Position numbers and translations under genes: made by a program. Below, one piece after another: positions 44,330 to 52,791 of a DNA stretch of 61,271 nt (its first letter is position 1; each line of letters starts with the position of its first letter). This stretch comes from JBHENC01 sp051000345 (GTDB lineage Bacteria; Acidobacteriota; Blastocatellia; Pyrinomonadales; Pyrinomonadaceae), in assembly GCA_051000345.1 (NCBI GenBank), contig JBPCOJ010000086.1, forward strand, positions 1 to 61,271, in the 5' to 3' direction. A model generated the notes under the pieces. That model searched no databases. It was not told the origin of the DNA and saw nothing but the letters and a program-made list of their open reading frames with translations.

Positions 44330-45412
44330 ATGGCACTTTACGAAGTCACTTCCGAAAACCTTACGAAGATTGCGCAAACCACTTTTGACCAAGCTGGCTT
44401 GCGCGAAAGAACCGACCTTCAGCGGTTATTACGAAAACAGATTAATGTGATTTTGCCTAAAACTTTGGTGATTGCCGAAGAGTTTGGCGAATGGGAAGAA
44501 TCAAAGCGGCGCATTGATCTGCTTGCTCTGGATAAGGACGCCAACCTCGTCGTCATCGAACTGAAAAGAACCGAAGACGGTGGGCACATGGAACTGCAAG
44601 CCATTCGATATGCTGCGATGGTTTCAACGATGATCTTTGACCAAGCCGTTGAGATTTACGCGCGTTACCTAGAGGGAGACGGCAACGACGCTGATGCAAG
44701 AATCGCAATTTTAGAATTTCTTGGGTGGGAAGAACCTAAAGAAGATTTATTTGCACAAAAGGTAATAATTGTTTTGGCATCAGCCAATTTCTCAAAGGAA
44801 TTAACAACGGCGGTGCTGTGGCTCAACGATCACGAACTAGATATTCGTTGTATCCGTCTTACTCCTTACCAAGACAATGGGCGAGTGTTGATAGACGTGC
44901 AACATATTATTCCACTTCCCGAAGCGGCTGAGTATCAAATACAAATTCGAGAGAAAGAACAAAAGGAACGTAAAGAAAGAGCCGAACGCAACCCGCATTA
45001 CTATAAGTTTTATGAAAATCTTCTTTCTTTAGCAGAAGGAAGAACAGATTTACACGTTAATCTTTCCCCTTCAAATGATGACTACTTCTACGTAAAAACT
45101 TGGCGCGGAACAAATCTAAGTTATGTAATTAATCAGCATGACAGTCGGGTTGGACTTTATACTATCCGAGCAGAAGTTTACGACGAATTACACACGCACA
45201 AACAGGAAATCGAGGCCGCATTTGGCAAAGCTTTATTGTGGACACGACGTGATACAGGGAAAACCAGTAGAATCGCTTATGACATGACAATTGGTGGTTA
45301 CAAAGACGACGAGGCTAATTGGCAAACAATTCAAAACGAGATGATTGACGCAATGGTTCGTCTTGAAAAAGCTCTTTCGCCATTTACTGCTAATTTAATG
45401 CACTTAAAATAA
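44330..45412 (+). CDS. PD-(D/E)XK nuclease-like protein with DUF4268 domain
   Basis: A 360-aa protein with an N-terminal nuclease-like fold (RRIDLLALDKDANLVVIELKR: the Asp and the E-L-K of a PD-(D/E)XK site) and a C-terminal DUF4268-like half (WRGTNLSYVI, HTHKQEIEAAFG, DEANWQTIQNEM). Similar proteins often accompany restriction or defence loci. The frame starts with TTG at 44315; ATG 44330 begins MALYEVTSEN. Composition is AT-rich against xdhB, so it was probably acquired after the purine cluster formed. It has no methyltransferase partner beside it. Confidence 0.8.
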   Translation: MALYEVTSENLTKIAQTTFDQAGLRERTDLQRLLRKQINVILPKTLVIAEEFGEWEESKRRIDLLALDKDANLVVIELKRTEDGGHMELQAIRYAAMVSTMIFDQAVEIYARYLEGDGNDADARIAILEFLGWEEPKEDLFAQKVIIVLASANFSKELTTAVLWLNDHELDIRCIRLTPYQDNGRVLIDVQHIIPLPEAAEYQIQIREKEQKERKERAERNPHYYKFYENLLSLAEGRTDLHVNLSPSNDDYFYVKTWRGTNLSYVINQHDSRVGLYTIRAEVYDELHTHKQEIEAAFGKALLWTRRDTGKTSRIAYDMTIGGYKDDEANWQTIQNEMIDAMVRLEKALSPFTANLMHLK

Positions 45413-45488
45413 AGATGAGCACGATTTGAACTGTTCCAGTTTTCGAGCGGCAACCTTTGCAAGAGGTTTATGATAAAGATCGCGCGGC

Positions 45489-46058
45489 TTATCCATTGTA
45501 AATAATCCCGCCCTTTTCCTTGTACAAATCGAAAGCCTTAACCGCTTCTTCGCGCATTAAGCCTCGCTTTACTTCGATTCCTCTGTCTCTCAAATACTCA
45601 TACGAGCTTTCATAAACAGGCCCTTCATCGAAGCCTATGCCGGAGGCGTCGTCTTTCGTGGCGGCGCAAACCACTCTGCTTAGGCCGCTCCAGAGAACGG
45701 CTCCCAGACACATACAGCATGGCTCGCACGAAGTGAACAACTCGTATCGCGGCATACCGGGAGAACTCAGGCTATAGGATTTCAATGCCGACTGCGCCAT
45801 CATGATCGCGCTGACTTCGGCGTGAAGACACGAGTTGTTTAGCCGCATGACTTGATTCATTCCGACTGAAAGAATCATTCCCGACTGTGCATCGAAAATC
45901 GCCCCGCCGAACGGCCCGCCGGTTGATTGACGAACGTTCTCCATCGCCAGCTTTATCGCCAGCGACATCTTTTCTTCGTCGGAAACATACTGTTCGTCCC
46001 AATCCACAAAGGACGCAGACCACGCAGGCAAATCGATTTTTATGACTGGCATTTTCAT
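45489..46058 (-). CDS. Guanine deaminase (cytidine deaminase-fold)
   Basis: A 189-aa zinc deaminase: HAE motif in SCLHAEVSAI with the zinc His and catalytic Glu, and the two-Cys zinc ligands in FTSCEPCCMC. GFDEGPVYE and the C-terminal KEKGGIIYNG follow. The small-protein type of guanine deaminase is the best fit because it sits beside xanthine dehydrogenase and would make its substrate from guanine. A tRNA or cytidine deaminase cannot be excluded from motifs alone. It is on the minus strand, convergent with the DUF4268 gene. Confidence 0.82.
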   Translation of the reverse strand: MKMPVIKIDLPAWSASFVDWDEQYVSDEEKMSLAIKLAMENVRQSTGGPFGGAIFDAQSGMILSVGMNQVMRLNNSCLHAEVSAIMMAQSALKSYSLSSPGMPRYELFTSCEPCCMCLGAVLWSGLSRVVCAATKDDASGIGFDEGPVYESSYEYLRDRGIEVKRGLMREEAVKAFDLYKEKGGIIYNG

Positions 46059-46076
46059 TTGTCGGCTAAGGGTTAA

Positions 46077-46391
46077 AGACTGCTCATCTTCGCGGTCTTG
46101 CTGATGTACGCGGCATCGCTGATGTGGTTAAGCCCGGCGGCGGCAGACGTGCATGACATCGTCGGGCCAAGACTCAGAGGACTCGGCATCGGCGTTTATT
46201 TTTTCAACGTCAACGTCATCGGCTACGGCATCGGGCCGCCGATTATCGGTAAAGTGAATGACCTTCTCGGCGTTGCGATTCACCCGCAGCAAATGCGCTA
46301 CGCTCTCCTCATCGCTCCGCTCGCCTGTCTCATGAGCGCGCTGCTTTTATTGACGGGCAGCCGCAAGCTCGAAGCGGAAGAAACAAATTAA
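46077..46391 (+). pseudogene. C-terminal remnant of an MFS transporter
   Basis: About 100 residues matching the end of an MFS transporter: two hydrophobic segments (MYAASLMWLSPAAADVHDIV and LLIAPLACLMSALLLLTG) with the loop IGPPIIGKVNDLL between them. The open frame begins just after a stop at 46074-46076 and uses only TTG as a start, so the front ten helices are missing. It lies between guanine deaminase and bshC. It may have been a purine transporter of this cluster; that is inference. Confidence 0.7.
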
Positions 46392-48073
46392 AGATAAACA
46401 ATTTGATGGTCGTTCGAGCTGAGATTGACGGCGTTGTAAATCCATTCGATGACGTATGCGCCGTGGCGGGCGAGCAGGCTGGTGACGTTGATGTGGCGCT
46501 CCTGCAAAGCTTTGTTCGGATAAAGCGCGGCGAAGGCGCGTTCGAGTTGGCGGTGGGCGGCACGGTCTCGCTGCATTTGCGCGTGATGAAAACGCGTGCG
46601 CAGGCTTTCGAGTTGATACTTGATTTTTCGCCGTCCCGTTTCGAGCGCGTCGGCGAGCGTCGGGTCAATCGTTTCGAGTTGCGCTTTCAAGGCATCGAGT
46701 TCCTTCATCAAAACGCTTTCCGTGTTCGTGAAGGCCGTCGCCGTTTCCGCGCCGAGATGTTCTTCGACAACGCGCGCCAGCACGCTTTCGAGTCCGGCGA
46801 AGAAATCCGTCAACTTGAGATTGTAGCGTTCGAGCGCGCGATTCGTGCGGCTGGTGACAATCGTTAAGCTGGCGCGCGGCAAGATCGGCGTCGCCGGGCG
46901 ATTCAGCACGCGGTAGGCTTCCGCCGTTTGCGCGAAGTAAGCGATTTCGGCGGCGCCGCCAAAGTAGCAAATCGTCGGCAGCAAATAATCCTGCACGACG
47001 GCGCGCAAGGTCACGTTCGGGCTGAAGCGTTCAGGTTCGCGCAAAGACCAGTCGGCGAGTTGCTCGGCGGTGTATTCGTCGCGCATCGAACGCGCTTTGT
47101 AAAGGCCGTTCGATGTTCGCGTGACGGCGCGGCGCGCGCCCTGTTCGTCGTGCAGAAAAAGCGGAAATGAATCCGTCGAAGCGAGCACTTGCGCGTGATA
47201 GCCAGCGGCTTCGAGTTCGCGGCTGCGCGCGGCAATCGCGTCGGCAATGTCGGGAGCACGGCGCGCGGCTTCGGCGTAGAGCGGCGCGGCAAGGCGTTTC
47301 AGTTCGGCGTCGCACGGGTCGAGCAGTATTAATCCGTAGCTGCCGACGAGCCGCGTCAGCATTCTGGCGAAGGCGTCGCCGTAAGAGCGTCCGGGCTGAT
47401 ACGCGTCGCGCAATAGGTTTTCGAGGTCGGGCGTAAACTCTGTTTCCGGCAGCACGTCCAACAGGCGCGCGACGGTTTCGTTGATGGATTCATCGAGGAC
47501 GACTGTGCCGACGGGCGCGCCTTCCCGGTGCATTTTCGTCGAGGCATGAACGCTGGCGAGACGACAATCGCGCCCGATAAATTCCGCGCCCGCCACTTCC
47601 GCGAAATCGTGATCCTCCGTCGCAATCCAGAAAACGGGAACCGCCGCCGTGCCGCGATGCTGCAAACATCCGGCGAGTTTGACGGCGGAGAGCGCTTTGT
47701 AAATCGTGTAGAGCGGCCCCGTGAAAAGCCCCGCCTGCTGGCCTGAAACAACTGCGACGCAATCATCCTGACGAAGGCGCGCGATGTTGGCGAGCGTCGC
47801 ATCTGTCGCTCCCCACTTCCGGTTCATCGCTTCGAGCGCGTCGCATAATTGACGGCGATCAGTTTTGTGCGCGCCGAGAACTTCCGGCACGCGCGCGGCT
47901 AGTTCGTGATGAAAGCGGACGGCTGAAGGATAAAAGCGGCGCAGCGCAACGGGGTCTTGTAGGTAATCGAGAAAAAGCGGCGACTGGTGCGGCAGCGCGG
48001 CGAAGGACAGCGGCTCGACGCGCAAGCCCAATTCTTCCGGCGTGCTGAAACATGCGGCTTCCGTTGTGCTCAC
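46388..48073 (-). CDS. bshC: Bacillithiol biosynthesis cysteine-adding enzyme BshC
   Basis: A 561-aa BshC-family protein that adds cysteine to GlcN-malate, the last step of bacillithiol synthesis. Family marks are VVSGQQAGLFTGPLYTIYKA (Rossmann entry), PVFWIATEDHDFAEV, and the C-terminal coiled-coil region ALERYNLKLTDFF to LKAQLETIDPTLADALE. Length matches the family. Its stop overlaps the MFS remnant frame by 4 bp. A promoter lies in the intergenic region shared with the divergent reductase gene. Confidence 0.94.
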   Translation of the reverse strand: MSTTEAACFSTPEELGLRVEPLSFAALPHQSPLFLDYLQDPVALRRFYPSAVRFHHELAARVPEVLGAHKTDRRQLCDALEAMNRKWGATDATLANIARLRQDDCVAVVSGQQAGLFTGPLYTIYKALSAVKLAGCLQHRGTAAVPVFWIATEDHDFAEVAGAEFIGRDCRLASVHASTKMHREGAPVGTVVLDESINETVARLLDVLPETEFTPDLENLLRDAYQPGRSYGDAFARMLTRLVGSYGLILLDPCDAELKRLAAPLYAEAARRAPDIADAIAARSRELEAAGYHAQVLASTDSFPLFLHDEQGARRAVTRTSNGLYKARSMRDEYTAEQLADWSLREPERFSPNVTLRAVVQDYLLPTICYFGGAAEIAYFAQTAEAYRVLNRPATPILPRASLTIVTSRTNRALERYNLKLTDFFAGLESVLARVVEEHLGAETATAFTNTESVLMKELDALKAQLETIDPTLADALETGRRKIKYQLESLRTRFHHAQMQRDRAAHRQLERAFAALYPNKALQERHINVTSLLARHGAYVIEWIYNAVNLSSNDHQIVYL

Positions 48074-48193
48074 TTAATTTGACGCTCCCATCAGGTAATA
48101 TGCCGCCCGCATTGCACGGCAGAGTCCTTGCCGTGAATGTCCCTACTCGTAAATCGCGGCGGCTTGCCTTAAAATGATTATCGAACCCCGCGC

Positions 48194-48223
48194 ATTATAA
48201 CGAGCGATTCGAGCGCCGCGCAA
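48194..48223 (-). promoter_or_regulatory. Candidate bshC promoter
   Basis: The minus strand reads TTGCGC, 18 bp, then TATAAT (48199-48194). The -10 box is perfect and the -35 has four of six matches. Transcription would start about 110 bp before bshC. The rest of the 242-bp gap carries no gene and should also hold the bdr promoter. Confidence 0.45.
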
Positions 48224-48315
48224 TGAACGACGCACAAATGCGCGGCTTTCAATCGCTTCGACAATCGCGGATTTGTATTGTCGGCGAAGCGTTGAAGGAA
48301 TGTTTGCTTGAGTGA

Positions 48316-49320
48316 ATGATGTCAGAAGAAATTGAACAATTAGATTTATTGATCGTCGGCGCAGGCCCCGCAGGGCTTTCGGCGGCGGACATGGCAGCGC
48401 GCGAAAACCTCAACTACCTCGTCGTCGAAAAAGGTTTGATCGCCGACACGGTTTACCATTATCCAATCGGGCAAACCGTTTTTTCGACAACGAACGAATT
48501 AGAACTGCGCGACGGCGCGCTCAAACCCTGCCGCGACAAACCGACGCGCGAAGAATTGTTGTCGTACTACGTGCGATTCGTGCTCGAACACAATCTGCGC
48601 ATCAACACGGAAGAAACGGCGCTGCGTATCGAACAATTAAAACCGGAAGGCTTTCGTGTGCAGACGACGCGCGCCGTTTACAATGCTTCGCGCGTGCTCG
48701 TCGCCACAGGCGCAATGGCGCGGCGTCGGCGTTTGAATGTACGCGGCGAAGAGTTAGCGAAAGTTCATCACAGATTCGACGAAGCATATCCTTACGTGCG
48801 CAAGGAAGCGCTCGTCGTCGGCGGTGGAAATTCAGCGGCGGAAGCGGCGCTCTTTCTCGCGCAGGAAGGCGCGCGCGCGACGCTCGCCATCTGGCGCGCC
48901 GAATGGGAAAACCGCGACCCGAAAAAAAATGCTATCAAACCTTGGGTGCGCGCGCCGCTCGAAGCGGAACTGAAGCGCGGAAATCTACGACTCGCCTTCT
49001 TCACAGAAGTCGAAGAAATCACCGAACGCCGCGTCAAACTGAAAATGGACGACGGCGCAACACTCTTGCTGCCGAACGACGTTGTGTTCGTGCTCATCGG
49101 CGCGGACGCAGATTTTTCACTGCTGCGCGAATTGGGCGTGGAAATCGTTCAATCCGGCATCACGCAGATTCCCGTCTACGATCCTGAAACCTTCGAGACA
49201 CGCGTTCGCGGCCTCTACGTCGCAGGCCATTTCACACACGCACGCCACATCAAAGAAGCCATCGCAATCCCGCGCCGCATCGTTCCGCTCATCGCTCAAT
49301 CCTTGCGCGCCATTGTTTGA
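48316..49320 (+). CDS. YpdA-type bacillithiol disulfide reductase
   Basis: A 334-aa FAD/NADPH oxidoreductase. The FAD site is LLIVGAGPAGLSAADMA and the NADPH site is ALVVGGGNSAAEAALFL. No CxxC redox pair is present, as expected for YpdA/Bdr, which reduces bacillithiol disulfide by a single Cys or flavin route. It is divergent from bshC, giving a thiol synthesis and recycling pair. Two consecutive ATGs are possible starts. Confidence 0.9.
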   Translation: MMSEEIEQLDLLIVGAGPAGLSAADMAARENLNYLVVEKGLIADTVYHYPIGQTVFSTTNELELRDGALKPCRDKPTREELLSYYVRFVLEHNLRINTEETALRIEQLKPEGFRVQTTRAVYNASRVLVATGAMARRRRLNVRGEELAKVHHRFDEAYPYVRKEALVVGGGNSAAEAALFLAQEGARATLAIWRAEWENRDPKKNAIKPWVRAPLEAELKRGNLRLAFFTEVEEITERRVKLKMDDGATLLLPNDVVFVLIGADADFSLLRELGVEIVQSGITQIPVYDPETFETRVRGLYVAGHFTHARHIKEAIAIPRRIVPLIAQSLRAIV

Positions 49321-49341
49321 AACCAAAGTAAATGAACTTAT

Positions 49342-50382
49342 ATGTCAACCCAATCACACCTGACGCCGGCGCCTCCAAAGTCGAAGAAGAATCGCGCGCC
49401 TCGCAACAGAACGATAACGCTATCCGATACTGAGTGGGGTTTATACGAAAAGCGTCTGCTACGGCTACAAGCACCGGCAACGTCGAATGACATTTTGGAT
49501 AAAACTATCTGCCAGGATGTATTTGATGTTTTGCAAAACTTACCAGATAAATTTATTGATTTATTATTCGCCGACCCTCCGTACAATTTATCAAAGTCGT
49601 TCAACGAACACCGTTTTCAGCAGACATCTTTAGATAAATATGAGGAGTGGCTGGATTCATGGCTGTGCAAAACTCTGCGGCTACTTAAACCTACGGCGTC
49701 TGTTTATATTTGCGGAGATTGGAGATCGTCGGCAGCGATACACAGAGTCGGAGCGAAATATCTGACGGTTCAAAATCGCATCACATGGGAGCGCGAAAAG
49801 GGTCGAGGAGCAAAAACTAATTGGAAAAACTGTTCGGAAGATATTTGGTTTTTTACGGTATCCGACAAATATACGTTTAATGTCGAAGAGGTCATGCTTA
49901 AACGGCAAGTGATAGCGCCATATACAGATGAGAATGGCGCACCGAAGAATTGGTGTGACGATCAGGGTGGAAGATTTAGACTCACGCATCCATCAAATCT
50001 TTGGACGGATATTTCCGTGCCTTTTTGGTCAATGCCCGAAAACACAGAACATCCGACGCAGAAGCCCGAAAAGCTGCTTGCCAAGATCATTCTTGCCAGC
50101 TCAAATGAAAGTGACGTTGTGCTCGACCCTTTTTTAGGATCGGGTACAACCTCTGCTGTTGCCAAGAAGTTAGACAGGCACTACGTCGGTATCGAACTAG
50201 ATGAAAAATTCTGCTGTCTGGCCGAAAAACGTGTAGATATGGCCGCTAATAATAAATGTATTCAAGGATACGCTGACGGTGTTTTTTGGGAGCGAAATAC
50301 GCTTGCTCAACAAATCAAAGATAAACCAAAAAAATCGCGATCAATTATCGAAGCGCAAGGCTCCCTGAATCTCGATGAATAA
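49342..50382 (+). CDS. Type II DNA methyltransferase (N4-C or N6-A, beta class)
   Basis: A 346-aa DNA methyltransferase. The catalytic motif IV DPPYNLSKSFNEH (about residue 77) comes before the SAM motif I VVLDPFLGSGTTSAVAKK (about 259), the order of the beta class. The region between is YTDENGAPKNWCDDQG. It protects the host from the adjacent nuclease. AT-rich composition and unusual Lys/Asn/Ile use mark it as acquired. It starts 21 bp after the bdr stop, in the same direction. Confidence 0.93.
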   Translation: MSTQSHLTPAPPKSKKNRAPRNRTITLSDTEWGLYEKRLLRLQAPATSNDILDKTICQDVFDVLQNLPDKFIDLLFADPPYNLSKSFNEHRFQQTSLDKYEEWLDSWLCKTLRLLKPTASVYICGDWRSSAAIHRVGAKYLTVQNRITWEREKGRGAKTNWKNCSEDIWFFTVSDKYTFNVEEVMLKRQVIAPYTDENGAPKNWCDDQGGRFRLTHPSNLWTDISVPFWSMPENTEHPTQKPEKLLAKIILASSNESDVVLDPFLGSGTTSAVAKKLDRHYVGIELDEKFCCLAEKRVDMAANNKCIQGYADGVFWERNTLAQQIKDKPKKSRSIIEAQGSLNLDE

Positions 50383-50391
50383 TAGGACATA

Positions 50392-51054
50392 ATGAAAAGC
50401 CGAATCTTTTACTCTGATCTACGAACGCAGATAGAAGCCAACACGCTAAACTTTCTAAACTCGCGTGAGGAGTTTCTTTCTCCCAGCACAGCAAACAGCA
50501 CCAGAGCAGTAGGCGATGCGATTCAGTATCTGCTTGAATCCTCTTTTGACTCAATACTCGGCGATTTATCCGCTGAATACTCGGCAAACTTTGCGCGGCG
50601 GGCGATGGCTGATCTGGCCTTTCAAGACCCGCAAGGTTTTTATTATGTAGTAGATGTTAAGACGCATCGCACGGACACAAAATTCAACATGCCGAATTTG
50701 ACATCCGTCGAACGTCTCGCAAGGTTTTATGAAGATGACAAAAATTATTTTGTGCTATTGCTCGTCAGCTACCATGTCGAAGAAACCCGAGCTTTAATAA
50801 CAAGCGTAAAGTTCGTTCCGATTGAGTTTTTGAGTTGGGAGTGCCTAACAATCGGAGCGCTTGGATGGGGACAAATTCAAATAGCGAACTCCAATTATAT
50901 TACGATTAATACTGAATACTCTCGCAGAGCTTGGATGCTCGAATTGTGCGACACCCTACTACAATTTTACCCGAAAGAGATCATTAAGATTAACCGAAGA
51001 GTAGAGCATTTTGAAAAGATCAAACAGCAATGGCTTTCAAGGCCTGAACCGTAA
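50392..51054 (+). CDS. Type II restriction endonuclease (PD-(D/E)XK)
   Basis: A 220-aa protein starting 9 bp after the methyltransferase gene, with AGGA upstream. The active site is visible as Asp74 (MADLAFQD) and the pair Asp88-Lys90 (YYVVDVKTHRT), arranged as in the EcoRV/HincII fold. FNMPNLTSVERLARFY follows, as in those enzymes. It should cut DNA at the site that its partner methylates; the recognition sequence cannot be told from this. Same AT-rich composition as the methyltransferase. Confidence 0.82.
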   Translation: MKSRIFYSDLRTQIEANTLNFLNSREEFLSPSTANSTRAVGDAIQYLLESSFDSILGDLSAEYSANFARRAMADLAFQDPQGFYYVVDVKTHRTDTKFNMPNLTSVERLARFYEDDKNYFVLLLVSYHVEETRALITSVKFVPIEFLSWECLTIGALGWGQIQIANSNYITINTEYSRRAWMLELCDTLLQFYPKEIIKINRRVEHFEKIKQQWLSRPEP

Positions 51055-51077
51055 ATCTTAATCTTTGGCGTATAAAC

Positions 51078-52511
51078 TCACACCATCGGATCGGTGCGCG
51101 AGCGGTCACGCCGTGCGACGCCGGTGCGGTAGGCGGCTTCTTCGACGTCGCGGGAAACGGATTCGGCAACGCGTTTGTCGAAGACTGATGGAATGATGTA
51201 ATCGTCGTGCAGTTCTTCGGGTTTGACGATGGCAGCGATGGCGTGCGCGGCGGCGAGTTTCATTTCTTCGTTGATCTGTGAAGCGCGCGCGGCTAGTGCG
51301 CCGCGAAAGATGCCGGGAAAGCAAAGCACGTTGTTGATCTGGTTCGCATAGTCGGAGCGTCCCGTCGCCATCACAGCGACATACGGCGCGGCTTCTTCGG
51401 GCATGATCTCCGGCGTCGGGTTCGCCATCGCAAACACAACCGGGCGCGCGGCCATCTTCTGCAAATCTTCGATGTCGATAACGCCGGGCGCGGAGAGACC
51501 GAGGAAGACATCTGCGCCGCGCATCACGTCGTGAATTGTTCCCTGCTCGTTATCAGGGTTTGTGTTGCGCGCGTACCAATCCTTGACCCAGTTCATGTGC
51601 TCGCGCCGCCCGCGATAAAGCGCGCCCATTTGATCGCAGCCGACGATGTTTTGAACGCCCGCAGACATGATGATCTTCGAGCACGCAACGCCCGCCGCGC
51701 CGACGCCGTTGACGACCACTTTGATGTCGCTCATTTTTTTATCGACGATCTTCAAAGCGTTGATGAGCGCGGCGAGCACGACCACCGCCGTGCCGTGCTG
51801 ATCGTCGTGGAAAACAGGAATGTCTAATTCTTCCTTGAGCCTGTCTTCGATTTCAAAACAGCGCGGCGCGGAAATGTCTTCGAGGTTGATGCCGCCAAAC
51901 GCCGTCGCAATGTTTTTGACGGTGCGAACGATTTCATCCGGGTCTTTTGTCGAAAGGCAAATCGGGAACGCATCGACGCCCGCGAATTCCTTGAAGAGCA
52001 TCGCCTTGCCTTCCATCACTGGCATCGCGGCGGCGGGGCCGATGTCGCCCAAACCTAAAACCGCCGTGCCGTCCGTCACCACAGCGACGGTGTTTTTTTT
52101 GATCGTCAAGGTAAAAGCCTTTTCAGGGTCTTGGTGAATCGCATTGCACACGCGCGCGACGCCGGGCGTGTAGGCCATAGACAAATCGGCGCGCGTCTTC
52201 AAAGGTGTTTTCGAGACGACTTCGATCTTGCCGCCGAGGTGCATCAGGAACGTGCGGTCGGAAACATTGACGACTTCGACGCCGTCTATGTCGCGCAGCG
52301 CTTCGACGATCTGCGCGCCGTGCTCGCTCGATGCGGCGTTGACGGAAATGTCCCGCACGACTGCATCAGCGCCGACGTTGACGATGTCTATCGCGCCGAT
52401 GTCGCCGCCCGCCTGTCCGATGGCGGTCGTCAATTCTCCGAGTGTTCCGGTGCGGCTCGCTAAACGAACGCGTAGTGTCAAACTGTAACTCGCGCTTGGC
52501 GTGTTCTCCAT
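51078..52511 (-). CDS. NAD(P)-dependent malic enzyme with N-terminal ACT domain
   Basis: A 477-aa oxidative malate decarboxylase (malate to pyruvate and CO2). An ACT domain (YSLTLRVRLASRTGTLGELT, about 1-85) precedes the catalytic core: AYTPGVARVCNAI with the catalytic Tyr, VLGLGDIGPAAAMPVMEGK, FHDDQHGTAVV, and the NAD site VVNGVGAAGVACSKI. The ACT domain suggests allosteric control by a small ligand. ATG 52511 gives the usual start; the frame reaches 52589. Confidence 0.92.
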   Translation of the reverse strand: MENTPSASYSLTLRVRLASRTGTLGELTTAIGQAGGDIGAIDIVNVGADAVVRDISVNAASSEHGAQIVEALRDIDGVEVVNVSDRTFLMHLGGKIEVVSKTPLKTRADLSMAYTPGVARVCNAIHQDPEKAFTLTIKKNTVAVVTDGTAVLGLGDIGPAAAMPVMEGKAMLFKEFAGVDAFPICLSTKDPDEIVRTVKNIATAFGGINLEDISAPRCFEIEDRLKEELDIPVFHDDQHGTAVVVLAALINALKIVDKKMSDIKVVVNGVGAAGVACSKIIMSAGVQNIVGCDQMGALYRGRREHMNWVKDWYARNTNPDNEQGTIHDVMRGADVFLGLSAPGVIDIEDLQKMAARPVVFAMANPTPEIMPEEAAPYVAVMATGRSDYANQINNVLCFPGIFRGALAARASQINEEMKLAAAHAIAAIVKPEELHDDYIIPSVFDKRVAESVSRDVEEAAYRTGVARRDRSRTDPMV

Positions 52512-52651
52512 TGTGAATGTGCCAGATACCTTTCGCGGATAATCATTCATTAAGTTTAGTGCGTTCACTCTATCGCCAAAGAATTGCATGACGCAAGCAA
52601 GGCATCGAACGGAAGTAGTAATAAAAAAGGTAAATAAGGATGAGACAATTT

Positions 52652-52714
52652 GTAGGGGCAGGGCTAGTCCCTGCCCGCCGCTTGCCCAACATCCGGGCCG
52701 GGACTAGCCCCTAC
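52652..52714. repeat. GTAGGGGC-type inverted repeat
   Basis: GTAGGGGCAGGGCTAGTCCC (from 52652) and the inverted GGGACTAGCCCCTAC (52700-52714) form a strong hairpin with GC-rich arms. The half-units share CTAGTCCC. Such REP-like elements are often dispersed in GC-rich genomes. It lies between two minus-strand genes (malic enzyme and DUF2520), and no T tract follows. Confidence 0.65.
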
Positions 52715-52791
52715 CATCTCACACTGATTCGCAAGTTAGCATAAGCAGGAAAGCGTAGAGCAGAAGTAAAAGCGGCCTCTAAGTTTCTTCT

